Below, piece after piece: positions 1 to 8,385 of a stretch of 64,000 bases of DNA. Source of the stretch: Desulfuribacillus alkaliarsenatis (GTDB taxonomy: Bacteria > Bacillota > Bacilli > Desulfuribacillales > Desulfuribacillaceae); assembly GCF_001730225.1 (NCBI RefSeq), contig NZ_MIJE01000030.1, forward strand, positions 62,001 through 126,000, in the 5' to 3' direction. Made by a program: the position numbers and the translations under genes. Under the pieces are notes generated by a model. That model saw only the letters and a program-made list of their open reading frames with translations. It did no database searches and was not told the DNA's origin. Position 1 is the first letter of the stretch. The number at the start of each line of letters is the position of its first letter.

Positions 1-183
1 TATTACAAAGTCATAGTATATAATAAGAAGCAAAAATTACAATCGCTCTAAATTACTAGGAAATAGTGTCTTAGTACAGTGGGAATATTTAGCATAAATC
101 TCATTTTGCACATTTCAATATAGATTCTGGGTAATGATACTGTATAAGCAAGGAATATATCTAAATGTTGAAGGAGTATGCAA

Positions 184-1350
184 ATGTTCAAGACTGTATT
201 TAAAAGGTTTGGCGTTTTTACTATTGCCTTAGCTATTGTAACGAGTTTATATATAAGTTACATAAACACTGCTATTTATACCTGTGCAATTAATATCAGT
301 GCGACTAATACCAACGTAGCTATTTCTGATTTTCAAGTTGAAATTGACGCGCTCTATAATCAGCTCGAACCAATATATGTTCAAGGGACAGTGAGATGGT
401 GGAGCTTAATTCCTAATATAGAAGCAATGCAGAAATTACAGCAATTACAGCAATTGTATAGCGAACCAAATAATAAATTTATTACAAGGGACAACATTCT
501 GCAGGTTATGGCAGATAAGCATAACATGCCTGTACGATTGTTGGAGTCGATAAGTGGTTCGGCGGGCAGACAGACCTTTTTAGAGCCTGAAGAAGCACGG
601 GCATTGATTGCTTCATTGTATACAATAAAACCCGCCAAGGATGTGCCTGTACTATCCTACCATCACTTGCTGCGAGCTAAGGAAAACAGAAAATATAGCA
701 ATAACAACATTGCTATATCCGTGGAAATGTTTGAGGAGCATATGTCTTTACTAAATGAACATGGATTTGTTACACTCACTATGGATGAGCTTGCACTGTT
801 TCTCGATGGCTTAATTCAAATTCCAGAAAAAAGTGTAGTAATAACCTTTGATGATGGATACTTAAGTAACTTCGTTTATGCCTACCCAATATTAAAGGAT
901 TATGGTTTTCGCGCAACAATCTTTACGATAACAGGAATGCTTAGGGATGAACCAGTAGAATTTGATCCAGATTTGTTACAATTTTTTAGCTGGCAGGAGA
1001 TGGATGACTACAGGGATGTGTTCGATTACGCTGGTCACACACATGATTTGCATTACATATCAATGAATGTGAGTTTTCTAAAGTCACGCTCCCAAAGTAG
1101 AATAACTAAGGATTTAAAGCAGTCGCGTGATCTTCTAGGTACTGATTATTTCGCCTATCCTTACGGACAATACAACAAAAATATTATCCAAGCACTAAAT
1201 GAAGCTGGATATACCATGGCTTTTACTACTAATCCTTACCGTGTTGAGCCTGGAACAGATAAATATAAAATTTCCAGGCTATGCGTAGTTTCCAAGACTA
1301 AGTTAGCCTACTTTAAAAACTTCGTTGGAATAGAAGATATGAGTGAATAA
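184..1350 (+). CDS. Membrane-anchored polysaccharide deacetylase (NodB/CE4 family)
   Basis: This looks like an extracytoplasmic carbohydrate esterase that removes acetyl groups from a cell-wall or surface polysaccharide. An N-terminal hydrophobic segment (about residues 8-28) acts as signal or anchor. The catalytic domain occupies the C-terminal half, with motif 1 ITFDDGY, motif 2 GHTHDLH and motif 3 AYPYGQY, so the metal-binding Asp and His residues are present. The middle region (about 40-150) is not recognised. The ATG at 184 is chosen over the ATG at 178 because the ribosome site AAGGAG (171-176) lies one base from 178 but seven bases before 184. Substrate is unknown; peptidoglycan is a guess. 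A second deacetylase lies 4 kb downstream. Confidence 0.85.
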   Translation: MFKTVFKRFGVFTIALAIVTSLYISYINTAIYTCAINISATNTNVAISDFQVEIDALYNQLEPIYVQGTVRWWSLIPNIEAMQKLQQLQQLYSEPNNKFITRDNILQVMADKHNMPVRLLESISGSAGRQTFLEPEEARALIASLYTIKPAKDVPVLSYHHLLRAKENRKYSNNNIAISVEMFEEHMSLLNEHGFVTLTMDELALFLDGLIQIPEKSVVITFDDGYLSNFVYAYPILKDYGFRATIFTITGMLRDEPVEFDPDLLQFFSWQEMDDYRDVFDYAGHTHDLHYISMNVSFLKSRSQSRITKDLKQSRDLLGTDYFAYPYGQYNKNIIQALNEAGYTMAFTTNPYRVEPGTDKYKISRLCVVSKTKLAYFKNFVGIEDMSE

Positions 1351-1463
1351 GAGTTGATATAATCAGAGTTGATATATGCAGATAAGTTAATAAGTATTAG
1401 ATTAGCTTACTAAGTTATGTTAAAATGATGAAATTGGAGTATTTATGGGGAGGAAAAAGTAGG

Positions 1464-1958
1464 ATGATACATGTTCTATTTGTCTGTTTAGGCAATATTT
1501 GTAGGTCGCCAATGGCAGAGGCGGTGTTTAGAAAATTAGTAAAACAAGAGCGCCTAAATAATCATATTTTCATAGACTCGGCTGGAACAGGGGGGTGGCA
1601 TGTTGGTAAACCCCCTCACCAAGGTACGCAGGATATTCTTCAGGAGCATGGGGTTGACTATCAAGGGATTAAAGCAAGACAATTGCATCCAGATGATATT
1701 AATAGATTTGATTACATTATAGTTATGGATCAAGAGAATTTAGAAAATGTTAATCGATTGCTACAAAGCATAAAACAACAAAAAGACAATTATGTAGCTA
1801 AATTATTAGAGTTTGCTACTGATAAATCTTATGAGGATGTGCCAGATCCTTATTACGTAGGTGGATTTGACAAGGTCTATGATTTGATTGAAGATGGCTG
1901 CAAAGGGTTATTAACAACTATTAAGAAGCAACATAGCATAGGGGGAGATTCAGATTAA
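1464..1958 (+). CDS. Low molecular weight protein tyrosine phosphatase
   Basis: A cytoplasmic phosphatase of the low-Mr family that hydrolyses phosphotyrosine (or phosphoarginine, as YwlE does). The P-loop at the extreme N-terminus, [10 protein letters not shown], holds the nucleophilic Cys and the Arg of the C(X)5R signature. The general-acid loop near the C-terminus is DPYYVGG, typical of the family. The start at 1464 is favoured over an upstream ATG at 1425, because GGGGAGG lies 10 bases before 1464 and the family normally begins a few residues before the P-loop. The stop codon overlaps the putative ATT start of dtd, suggesting translational coupling. The exact substrate cannot be told from sequence. 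Confidence 0.88.
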   Translation: MIHVLFVCLGNICRSPMAEAVFRKLVKQERLNNHIFIDSAGTGGWHVGKPPHQGTQDILQEHGVDYQGIKARQLHPDDINRFDYIIVMDQENLENVNRLLQSIKQQKDNYVAKLLEFATDKSYEDVPDPYYVGGFDKVYDLIEDGCKGLLTTIKKQHSIGGDSD

Positions 1959-2406
1959 GGTAGTAATTCAAAGAGTAGTTAGTAGCAATGTATATCTGCC
2001 AAAGGAGCAGGAAACTTCTGGGGCTATTGATAAAGGCTTATTGGTGCTTTTGGGAGTTGGTCCAGAAGATGCTGATGAGGACATGCAGTATATAATTGAT
2101 AAAATGATACATTTGCGGATTTTCGAGGATGAGGCTGGGAAAATGAATTTGTCAGCTAAAGATATAGGTGCAGAAATCCTTGTTGTATCTCAATTTACTC
2201 TGTACGCTGATTGTCGGAAGGGGAGACGTCCCAGCTTCACGCAAGCAGCACCACCTGATAAAGCCAATGCCATGTATGAACAGTTTGTACAAAAGCTCAA
2301 GGACGAAGGTTTTACAGTTGCCACAGGGAAATTCGGAGCATTTATGCAAGTAGAGCTAATAAATGATGGGCCAGTAACCATAATACTTGATAGTAAAGAA
2401 AGGTGA
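1954..2406 (+). CDS. dtd: D-aminoacyl-tRNA deacylase, probable ATT start codon
   Basis: This enzyme hydrolyses D-aminoacyl-tRNA (and Gly-tRNA-Ala) as a translation quality-control step. The family motifs SQFTLYAD and NDGPVT (the Gly-Pro motif) are present, and the length of 150 residues is normal. No ATG, GTG or TTG lies in frame before TTG 2041, which would delete the conserved first strand. Reading back, the frame encodes [10 protein letters not shown], the normal Dtd N-terminus, preceded by ATT at 1954 with GGGGGAG at 1941-1947; an in-frame TAG at 1939 blocks any earlier start. The ATT overlaps the TAA of the upstream phosphatase. The product is certain; the unusual start is a strong inference. 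Confidence 0.9.
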   Translation: MKVVIQRVVSSNVYLPKEQETSGAIDKGLLVLLGVGPEDADEDMQYIIDKMIHLRIFEDEAGKMNLSAKDIGAEILVVSQFTLYADCRKGRRPSFTQAAPPDKANAMYEQFVQKLKDEGFTVATGKFGAFMQVELINDGPVTIILDSKER

Positions 2407-2430
2407 TTGTTTTTGAACAATCACCTTTCT
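2397..2430. terminator. Stem-loop terminator between convergent dtd and M14 peptidase
   Basis: A perfect 15-bp stem (2397-2411 with 2416-2430) has a 4-base loop TTTG and overlaps the dtd stop codon. There is no long T-run downstream on the plus strand. Its place between convergent genes suggests a two-way terminator. Confidence 0.65.
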
Positions 2431-2468
2431 GCATAGAAGCGTCAACAATCTCCACGCAATTATAAACA

Positions 2469-3992
2469 TTATATAGCAGCAACAGCGGTTAAGGTAGCGT
2501 AAAGAACCCTGCTTCTTTCATTGAAGTAGGCGTTCATAAATTTCATTGCACCGACAGTTCTTTGTACATCGACTACGTTTGTTGTCTCCACAGTAATGCT
2601 CGGTATTTGCAGTCTATAAGTACCCCAGCGATTTATAGTAGTATTATTATGAACGGCAGAAGCATCATGGTTAATATATCCTGTTACAGAGGACATAGCA
2701 CTAGCAATCTTACGTGCCTGCGTAGTTAATAAATCAGGTACTTGAACGAAGCTGCCGTCGTCCTGTCTATTATAGTTGGTATTGCTAAAGTTCCAGTACA
2801 AGATTCTGCCACTGCTGTGATAATCTAGTAGTAACACAGAGTTTTTCTGACGATAATGGTTGCATAGTATTTTAGACTCTACCTCACTCTCGACATCATC
2901 CCCCATGAAAAAAGCGTAAGTAGGTTCTAGGAAACCAGGCCTTCGTCTGTTAGAAATATCATCTCGAAGTAATTCTCGCATACCAGTATCCATATTTCTA
3001 TTTAAATCCACACCATTAATATTTGCTTTCCAACGTGTAAAATCATATCCTGCGGGAACATGGTTATTATTTAAGCGATAGAGCTCTTCCGCGCGCTGCG
3101 GAAAAGCGTATGCACCGAATTGACACAGGGCTGTACCATCTGGATTTACTGAAGGGATAAAGTGTATCGAAACGTCATCTAGGAGCTGTCTTACGTTTTT
3201 ACCTTGATAGTATCCATTGCTTTTATACAAGCTAGCATATTCTTTAATTTGTTCTATCAATATCGGGATGTTCAACCATTCGTTGCCGTGCATAGCACCA
3301 TGGGCTGTTGCAACTTTTTCTCCGTTGCCTAAGCGAATCCCCCAGATATCATACTCTCCAGAAGTGGATTTGCCCATGCTATGAATATCTAAAACGTCAC
3401 CATAATAGCGTTTTAGCCAGTTAAGGTCAGCTACTAAATCATTATAGGTGTATAAGATGGTGGCGTTAAATGGGTATACACTATAACTTTTTAAATCTGG
3501 ATTTCTAGAATTTATATAGAGTTTATCCTCTAATACAATCAGCGGCTTATTGTTATTAAATGTAAAGTCAACTCTTAGGCTCAGCTCTTCTGCTAGATAT
3601 CTGAGTGGTATATAAAGTCGGTTATTATGAATTACTGATTCCGTGTCCATCTCAATTGTTTCGCCATCATTACGTATATAGAAATTGCTATGAACAGGAA
3701 AATATAAAGCCTTGCTGTCATCGTCTCTGATAATCGCATAGCGAGATTCCTCGTGCCAATCCACGGTCCGTCCAAATTTCTCTGATACAAAACGTAAAGG
3801 CACCATAGTTCTATTATTTTCGTCGATAAAAGGTGTATAATCATCAAGGTACTGAGACTTACCGTTCATCTGTATGTCTATAAGCCCATTATAGGGAATA
3901 TTATAGGCGTGAGCTTGCTTAAAATCTAAAGCACTTATTGCTAAAGCGCTGGCAAAGGTGCTAACTAGAAAATCCCTTCTTTTCAATAACAA
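2469..3992 (-). CDS. Tat-exported M14 zinc carboxypeptidase with copper-amine-oxidase-like stalk domain
   Basis: An exported metallopeptidase of family M14, 507 residues. The N-terminus reads KRRDFL followed by a hydrophobic stretch and AHA, a likely twin-arginine signal. Residues about 38-155 form a copper-amine-oxidase N-terminal-like domain (MVPLRFVSEKFG and IPLRYLAEEL repeats), a common cell-wall module in Firmicutes. The peptidase follows: zinc motif HGNE (about 235-238), NPDG, GVDLNRN, the DYHSSG histidine, and a C-terminal ITVETT that could supply the catalytic Glu. It may trim peptidoglycan peptides or digest proteins. The start is TTG with AGAAGGG just upstream; the nearby ATG is out of frame. 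It converges with dtd across a hairpin. Confidence 0.85.
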   Translation of the reverse strand: MLLKRRDFLVSTFASALAISALDFKQAHAYNIPYNGLIDIQMNGKSQYLDDYTPFIDENNRTMVPLRFVSEKFGRTVDWHEESRYAIIRDDDSKALYFPVHSNFYIRNDGETIEMDTESVIHNNRLYIPLRYLAEELSLRVDFTFNNNKPLIVLEDKLYINSRNPDLKSYSVYPFNATILYTYNDLVADLNWLKRYYGDVLDIHSMGKSTSGEYDIWGIRLGNGEKVATAHGAMHGNEWLNIPILIEQIKEYASLYKSNGYYQGKNVRQLLDDVSIHFIPSVNPDGTALCQFGAYAFPQRAEELYRLNNNHVPAGYDFTRWKANINGVDLNRNMDTGMRELLRDDISNRRRPGFLEPTYAFFMGDDVESEVESKILCNHYRQKNSVLLLDYHSSGRILYWNFSNTNYNRQDDGSFVQVPDLLTTQARKIASAMSSVTGYINHDASAVHNNTTINRWGTYRLQIPSITVETTNVVDVQRTVGAMKFMNAYFNERSRVLYATLTAVAAI

Positions 3993-4096
3993 TCATCCCT
4001 TCTGTCAATACTCTCATTATCAATTTTCATATAATATATTAGAATTTTTTAAAAAGTATATTCATCGGGAGTGAAGTTAGACCCAGAAATAGTTAC

Positions 4097-4150
4097 AAAA
4101 AAGAAGCTAGCAACGAATTGAAACGATAGTTTCGGTTCGTTACTAGCTTC
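4097..4150 (-). terminator. Rho-independent terminator of the VanZ-like gene
   Basis: Read on the minus strand, GAAGCTAG-TAACGAA pairs with TTCGTTG-CTAGCTTC, followed by a run of T (complement of 4097-4102). It sits just past the stop at 4162. Confidence 0.75.
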
Positions 4151-4161
4151 ATGGTATTTTA

Positions 4162-4893
4162 TTATGTAATATCTTTGCTGGCTAGGTCTTTTTCCAGCTC
4201 GTCAATCCTTTTCTGCAGCTCCATGATTTTAGCTTGATTAGCAGCTTCGGCTTCATCGATTTTTTCCTCGTCACTACTAACTACTTTTTTATCGTTATCT
4301 TTATCGCTCTTTACTTCTTTATCCTCATCACCATCTATTTCATGGTTGCTTTGTTGATAGAATCTTTGTCTTCCAGCTTTAGTTAAGAACAAAGAGAATA
4401 CAATTAAACAGGTTGCTAGGGTTACTCCTATCATATCGATAAAAACATCAACAGTACTTCCAACCCTTCCATCGACGAATGATTGTCTATATTCATCGAC
4501 GAATGCTATGATACCGCCACTAATAAATGCTAGTGCCACTGAGATTTTTGAACTCTTTATATATTGGTGGTATAAGAAAAAAAGTGCAATAGTTATTATG
4601 AAAAACACGACAACGTGGGCAACTTTTCGTAAGAAGAACTCAATAATGATTGGGTTATCTCGAGCATAGGCGAGGAAATCCTGAGTTAAAGTATCTATAT
4701 GTCGTAGTTCACCAAAGTTTAGTGGGACCTTAGCAGCAAGCCATTCAGACAATCGCACGATTAGAAAGTCTATGTTCGACATTGCAGAATTAATCGAGCT
4801 TAGTACTGGTAAAACACGTAATCCTGGTATGGAAGATAAGAAATATAGCCCTCCAATTAACAATATGACAATAATCCAAGCGCGCGCCCTCAC
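4162..4893 (-). CDS. VanZ-like family membrane protein with C-terminal coiled coil
   Basis: A membrane protein of the VanZ-like family (named for a teicoplanin-resistance protein; molecular role unknown). At least four hydrophobic segments are visible: the N-terminal one, FFLRKVAHVVVFFIITIALFF, the ISVALAFISGGIIAFVDEYRQ region, and a final segment before the tail. The family signature KVAHVVVF...DEYRQSFVDGRVGS is clear. After the last membrane segment a charged Lys/Asp/Glu tail ends in a short predicted coiled coil (IMELQKRIDELEKDLASK), which is not part of the core family. The start is GTG at 4893, with GGAGGTGAT at the right distance, instead of the in-frame ATG 22 codons upstream. It is transcribed alone. 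Confidence 0.82.
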   Translation of the reverse strand: MRARAWIIVILLIGGLYFLSSIPGLRVLPVLSSINSAMSNIDFLIVRLSEWLAAKVPLNFGELRHIDTLTQDFLAYARDNPIIIEFFLRKVAHVVVFFIITIALFFLYHQYIKSSKISVALAFISGGIIAFVDEYRQSFVDGRVGSTVDVFIDMIGVTLATCLIVFSLFLTKAGRQRFYQQSNHEIDGDEDKEVKSDKDNDKKVVSSDEEKIDEAEAANQAKIMELQKRIDELEKDLASKDIT

Positions 4894-5074
4894 AATATCA
4901 CCTCCATAAGCTTTCTTGTTTCTACATAAATTCATAACTACTATATAAAAGTTTACCATAAAGCAAGGTGAGAAGGTGTAGCTTCTCTTAAATTAAAGTA
5001 TAAATCTAAATTCCCACACATATATTGACATAGCACCATGTTAGACAAGTGCTTATAAGGTGGGAAATTGATAT

Positions 5075-6226
5075 ATGGGAAAGCGAACAACAATTGCTTT
5101 AATAATTGCATTATTAATAATCGTTACTGGTTATGGAATCGCTGTAGGTGAAAGCCGTAATGTAAAAGAAGACGGTACGCATGTTTATCGAAATGTTAAC
5201 AACGTAGTATTCATAGAAGCAAATGAAATAGCAGAGTTACTAGATATGCAAGCAGACTATTCTGGAGCATTTCTTGCATTTCGTGGGCAAACTTCAGCAG
5301 AAGATATCATCTATATCGATAAGCAGACCTTTACATATAAAGGATATAAGCATATGTTGCTAGTTCCATATAAGCGAATTGATTCAAAAATTTATATTGA
5401 TGAAACTTTTCTATATATATTAGGGTTAGGGCTTAATAAGTACACTTATAATGTAATTATAACTAATGCTTCAATAGCTAACAATGAAGAAACGCAAGCT
5501 CATGTTTTCTTAATTAAAAGTATAAATCTACCGACGACAAATATTAAGCATAATAGTATTCCAATATTGATGTATCACAAGATTGCAGAGCCTAGTGCAG
5601 GTAATCCTATGAGGCAGTTATATGTATCTACTGAAAATTTTAATGAGCAAATGCGAACGCTTAAAGAGAATGGATATAACACGGTAACAATGGAGGAGGT
5701 ATATAGGCATTGGGAATATGGAGACCCACTACCTGAAAAGCCAATAGTTCTAAGCTTCGATGACGGTTACCTAACTGATTTAATCAATGCAAACCCAATT
5801 TTAATAAGACACGAATATAGAGGCAACTTTTATGTGAATCCTGGGGGAGTGTTAAACAACAGTCCTGGCCTGATGTCAATAGAGCAAATTCAAATGCTAG
5901 CTGGCTATGGACACTTGATAGGTAGTCACGGATACTATCACTCGGATTTATCAATGCTATCAGCGCACTTAACCGATATAGAGCTATCATGGTCAAAAGC
6001 AACTCTAGAGAGCTGGCTAGGAAGAATGGTGGAGCATTTTTGTTATCCTTATGGTCGCTATCAGAGCTATACATTAAAAGCCCTAGAAGACATAGGGTAT
6101 AAAACAGCATTGACTACTCAATATGGCTTTGCTAACAGCAATCAAGATTATTATCAACTAGCACGGATACGCATTAATTACTCCGATGACTTAAGGACAT
6201 TTAAAAGAAAGGTAGGAATAAGGTGA
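5075..6226 (+). CDS. Polysaccharide deacetylase with N-terminal stalk-like domain
   Basis: An exported NodB-type carbohydrate esterase, 383 residues. A signal or anchor segment (residues 5-25) is followed by about 100 residues resembling one copper-amine-oxidase-like repeat. The catalytic domain starts near IPILMYHKI and contains SFDDGYL (motif 1), GSHGYYH (motif 2, the H-x3-H metal site) and CYPYGRY (motif 3). It differs from the deacetylase at 184-1350 in the N-terminal half, so the two are unlikely to be a recent duplication. AAGGTGGG lies about 10 bases before the ATG. It converges with speE. Substrate is unknown; de-N-acetylation of peptidoglycan or an exopolysaccharide is plausible. Confidence 0.85.
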   Translation: MGKRTTIALIIALLIIVTGYGIAVGESRNVKEDGTHVYRNVNNVVFIEANEIAELLDMQADYSGAFLAFRGQTSAEDIIYIDKQTFTYKGYKHMLLVPYKRIDSKIYIDETFLYILGLGLNKYTYNVIITNASIANNEETQAHVFLIKSINLPTTNIKHNSIPILMYHKIAEPSAGNPMRQLYVSTENFNEQMRTLKENGYNTVTMEEVYRHWEYGDPLPEKPIVLSFDDGYLTDLINANPILIRHEYRGNFYVNPGGVLNNSPGLMSIEQIQMLAGYGHLIGSHGYYHSDLSMLSAHLTDIELSWSKATLESWLGRMVEHFCYPYGRYQSYTLKALEDIGYKTALTTQYGFANSNQDYYQLARIRINYSDDLRTFKRKVGIR

Positions 6227-6246
6227 AACACATCACCTATCCTACC
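6211..6246. terminator. Hairpin between convergent deacetylase and speE
   Basis: GGTAGGA...AGGTGA (6211-6226) pairs with TCACCTATCCTACC (6233-6246) with a small bulge. The hairpin starts inside the last codons of the deacetylase. It probably ends both converging transcripts. Confidence 0.6.
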
Positions 6247-6263
6247 ATAAATCGTTAAACTAA

Positions 6264-7109
6264 TTACTTTAATGCCTGCTTCATGAACTCAGGAATGCTA
6301 AAACAACGCTCGAGGATATCAGCGTTCACATAGGATGCTGCCTTATCCCAGCCCGTAGCTATTGATTCAGGTGTATACTTCTTAGAGCCTAGAGAAAAGC
6401 TCCATAAGCCCCCTGGATATGTTGGCACAACGGCAGTATAGACGTCTGTATGAGGGAATAGCGTCTTAAGCTTTGTTTGCGTTTCATTTACGATATCCAT
6501 ATGAAATATTGGAGATTGACTTTGACACACCATTAGTCCGTCAGCCTTTAAAGAAGCTGCGACACCAGTGTAAAATTCTAGTGAAAACAACTGAGTTGCA
6601 GGTCCGATTGGATCAGAAGAATCGATTATAACGACATCATACTGATTTGGTTGATTTCTAACATGCTTGGTGCCATCAGCATAAATGAAATTCACGCGTG
6701 GATCAGATAGGTTGCCAGAAACCTCAGGTAGATGCTTCTTAGATAGCTTCACGACCAATTCGTCAATTTCCACCATATCAACTCGGGTCACGCTGTCGTA
6801 TTTTACTACTTCCCTGGCAACACCGCAATCACCACCACCAATAATTAATACATTTTCTGGCTTTGGATGGGTCATCATTGGTATATGGGTAATCATTTCA
6901 TTATATATAAAACCATCAATTGAAGTTGTTTGAATAACTCCATCAAGCACTAATGTTGGTCCGAAATCGTAAGTATCTAGTATCATAACATGTTGAAACG
7001 GGGATTGTTCAGCATGTATTACTTTCTTAACTCGATAACTTAGCTTAAGGTTTTCGCGGTCATCCTCTGTTAACCATAATTCTCCGTCTACTTCTTTAAG
7101 CCATTTCAT
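6264..7109 (-). CDS. Spermidine synthase-like aminopropyltransferase, divergent copy
   Basis: A cytoplasmic aminopropyltransferase (SpeE fold) that would transfer the aminopropyl group of decarboxylated S-adenosylmethionine to a polyamine. Length (281 residues) and the overall pattern fit: DGVIQTT, nucleotide-binding IIGGGDCG, and DSSDPIGPA. Several normally conserved active-site positions differ. GGGDGG has become GGGDCG, and the DEF-YHEM segment reads DGFIYNEM, losing the Glu and the His. The second SpeE in this window (40944-41774) keeps all of these. The acceptor amine may therefore differ from putrescine. GGGGAGG lies 8 bases before the ATG. The LysR gene upstream is on the same strand, 83 bases away. 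Confidence 0.85.
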   Translation of the reverse strand: MKWLKEVDGELWLTEDDRENLKLSYRVKKVIHAEQSPFQHVMILDTYDFGPTLVLDGVIQTTSIDGFIYNEMITHIPMMTHPKPENVLIIGGGDCGVAREVVKYDSVTRVDMVEIDELVVKLSKKHLPEVSGNLSDPRVNFIYADGTKHVRNQPNQYDVVIIDSSDPIGPATQLFSLEFYTGVAASLKADGLMVCQSQSPIFHMDIVNETQTKLKTLFPHTDVYTAVVPTYPGGLWSFSLGSKKYTPESIATGWDKAASYVNADILERCFSIPEFMKQALK

Positions 7110-7192
7110 AAATCATTACCTCCCCAGTAAATAATATAATATCTCTCTATTCCTATTAAGAAAAACTAATCTATGTAAGCCTTATTCATTAT

Positions 7193-8095
7193 TCAATCGT
7201 TTTGAAAAGATGGCTTTAATAAATTAACAAACTCCAACGCTGCTTTAGGCAATTCAATATGCTTGTTAGCGACAATTGCTAGCTGTCGGCTTGGTATGTA
7301 TTCTTGGACATTGAGGGCGAATAATTCACCCGACGCTAGCTCCTGCTGGATATAATCCTTAGTTATAAAGGATATACCAAAGTTGATTTTCACCAAATCA
7401 ATCAGTAGATCTAAGCTGCTAAGTTCTATTTCAGGCTCTAGTGATATCTTGTGGGTTAATAAATATTGGTCGAGAAAATCCCTCGTAGTGGTATTTTTCT
7501 CTAATGCTAATAATGGCAGGTCAGCTAATTCCTGAAGTGCAAGTGCTTTATTTTTTAGTTTAGAAAACCCATTACCAGCCACAAATACATCTTGAATCAA
7601 TTTTGATTCAAGAATCCGCACAGAGTCATGCTTTAGCTTCTCTGGCAGATGAATAATCACAACATCGACGGCGCCTTTACTTAACAATTCGAGGCAGGTA
7701 GGGGAAGGGCGATTTGTAACATGAATTTTTATCTGTGGATATTTTCTGTTGAATTCACGGAAATATGGCAACAGATAGTGCTTGCAAATGGTATCACTTG
7801 CACCTACGCGTACCTCGCCAGATTGTAGGGATGCTAACTCAGACAGCTTGCGCTCTCCGTTTTTAATAGCATAGTAGGCCTGTTCAATGTGCTGGAACAA
7901 AACTCCACCCTCGCGGGTTAAGCTGACACTTTTTGTACTTCTATAGAAAAGCTTGCAGCCGAGTTTATCCTCAAGGAGTTTAATTGACTGACTAATGGCT
8001 GATTGTGACACATACAACCTACTAGACGCTTCAGAAAAGCTTAAGCTTGAAGCAACGTGGTAAAAGACCTTGTAGAGTTCAAAGCTTATATCCAT
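7193..8095 (-). CDS. LysR-family transcriptional regulator
   Basis: A DNA-binding regulator of 300 residues. The N-terminal winged helix-turn-helix (about 1-62) contains the family pattern FSEASSRLYVSQSAISQSIKLLEDKLGCKLFYR. A type 2 periplasmic-binding-like effector domain (about 90-295) follows. AAAGGAG precedes the ATG closely. Its target is unknown; candidates are the divergent ABC transporter at 8386 and the co-directional speE copy downstream. The effector domain does not allow a ligand to be named. Confidence 0.88.
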   Translation of the reverse strand: MDISFELYKVFYHVASSLSFSEASSRLYVSQSAISQSIKLLEDKLGCKLFYRSTKSVSLTREGGVLFQHIEQAYYAIKNGERKLSELASLQSGEVRVGASDTICKHYLLPYFREFNRKYPQIKIHVTNRPSPTCLELLSKGAVDVVIIHLPEKLKHDSVRILESKLIQDVFVAGNGFSKLKNKALALQELADLPLLALEKNTTTRDFLDQYLLTHKISLEPEIELSSLDLLIDLVKINFGISFITKDYIQQELASGELFALNVQEYIPSRQLAIVANKHIELPKAALEFVNLLKPSFQND

Positions 8096-8260
8096 AGTTA
8101 ATCTCCTTTTTAGAGTTCCTAAATATGATTTAATAGCTTGCGATTTAATACCGAATAGTTAATAAACTCTTAATAATTTAATAAGCAGTATGTAAGTATT
8201 TTCGGGCACAATAATACTAATAGAAAAAATTGTAGCACAAATTGTATATAAAGAAAACTT

Positions 8261-8352
8261 AGTTCAGATGGAGTTTTTACACCACCTGAACTCTAGTTGC
8301 ACTTATTTCGAAGCTTGGCGGCACTTATCTCCACTGGGAGATTAGTAACGCC
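8261..8352 (+). promoter_or_regulatory. Leader with two stem-loops before the ABC transporter
   Basis: Two inverted repeats lie in the untranslated region. The first pairs AGTTCAGATGG (8261-8271) with CCACCTGAACT (8282-8292) with one G-T pair. The second pairs 8317-8332 with 8337-8352 (GGCG...TCTCC with GGAGA...CGCC, some internal mismatches). Neither is followed by a clear T-run. They could be an attenuator or a protein-binding leader. I recognise no known riboswitch. Confidence 0.4.
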
Positions 8353-8385
8353 GCTGAGATAAATCAACGCAGGAGGGTGATTAAT

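Noticed and set aside
1-183. Possible gene fragment at the left edge
   Set aside because: No open frame with a recognisable product was found; it appears to be intergenic.
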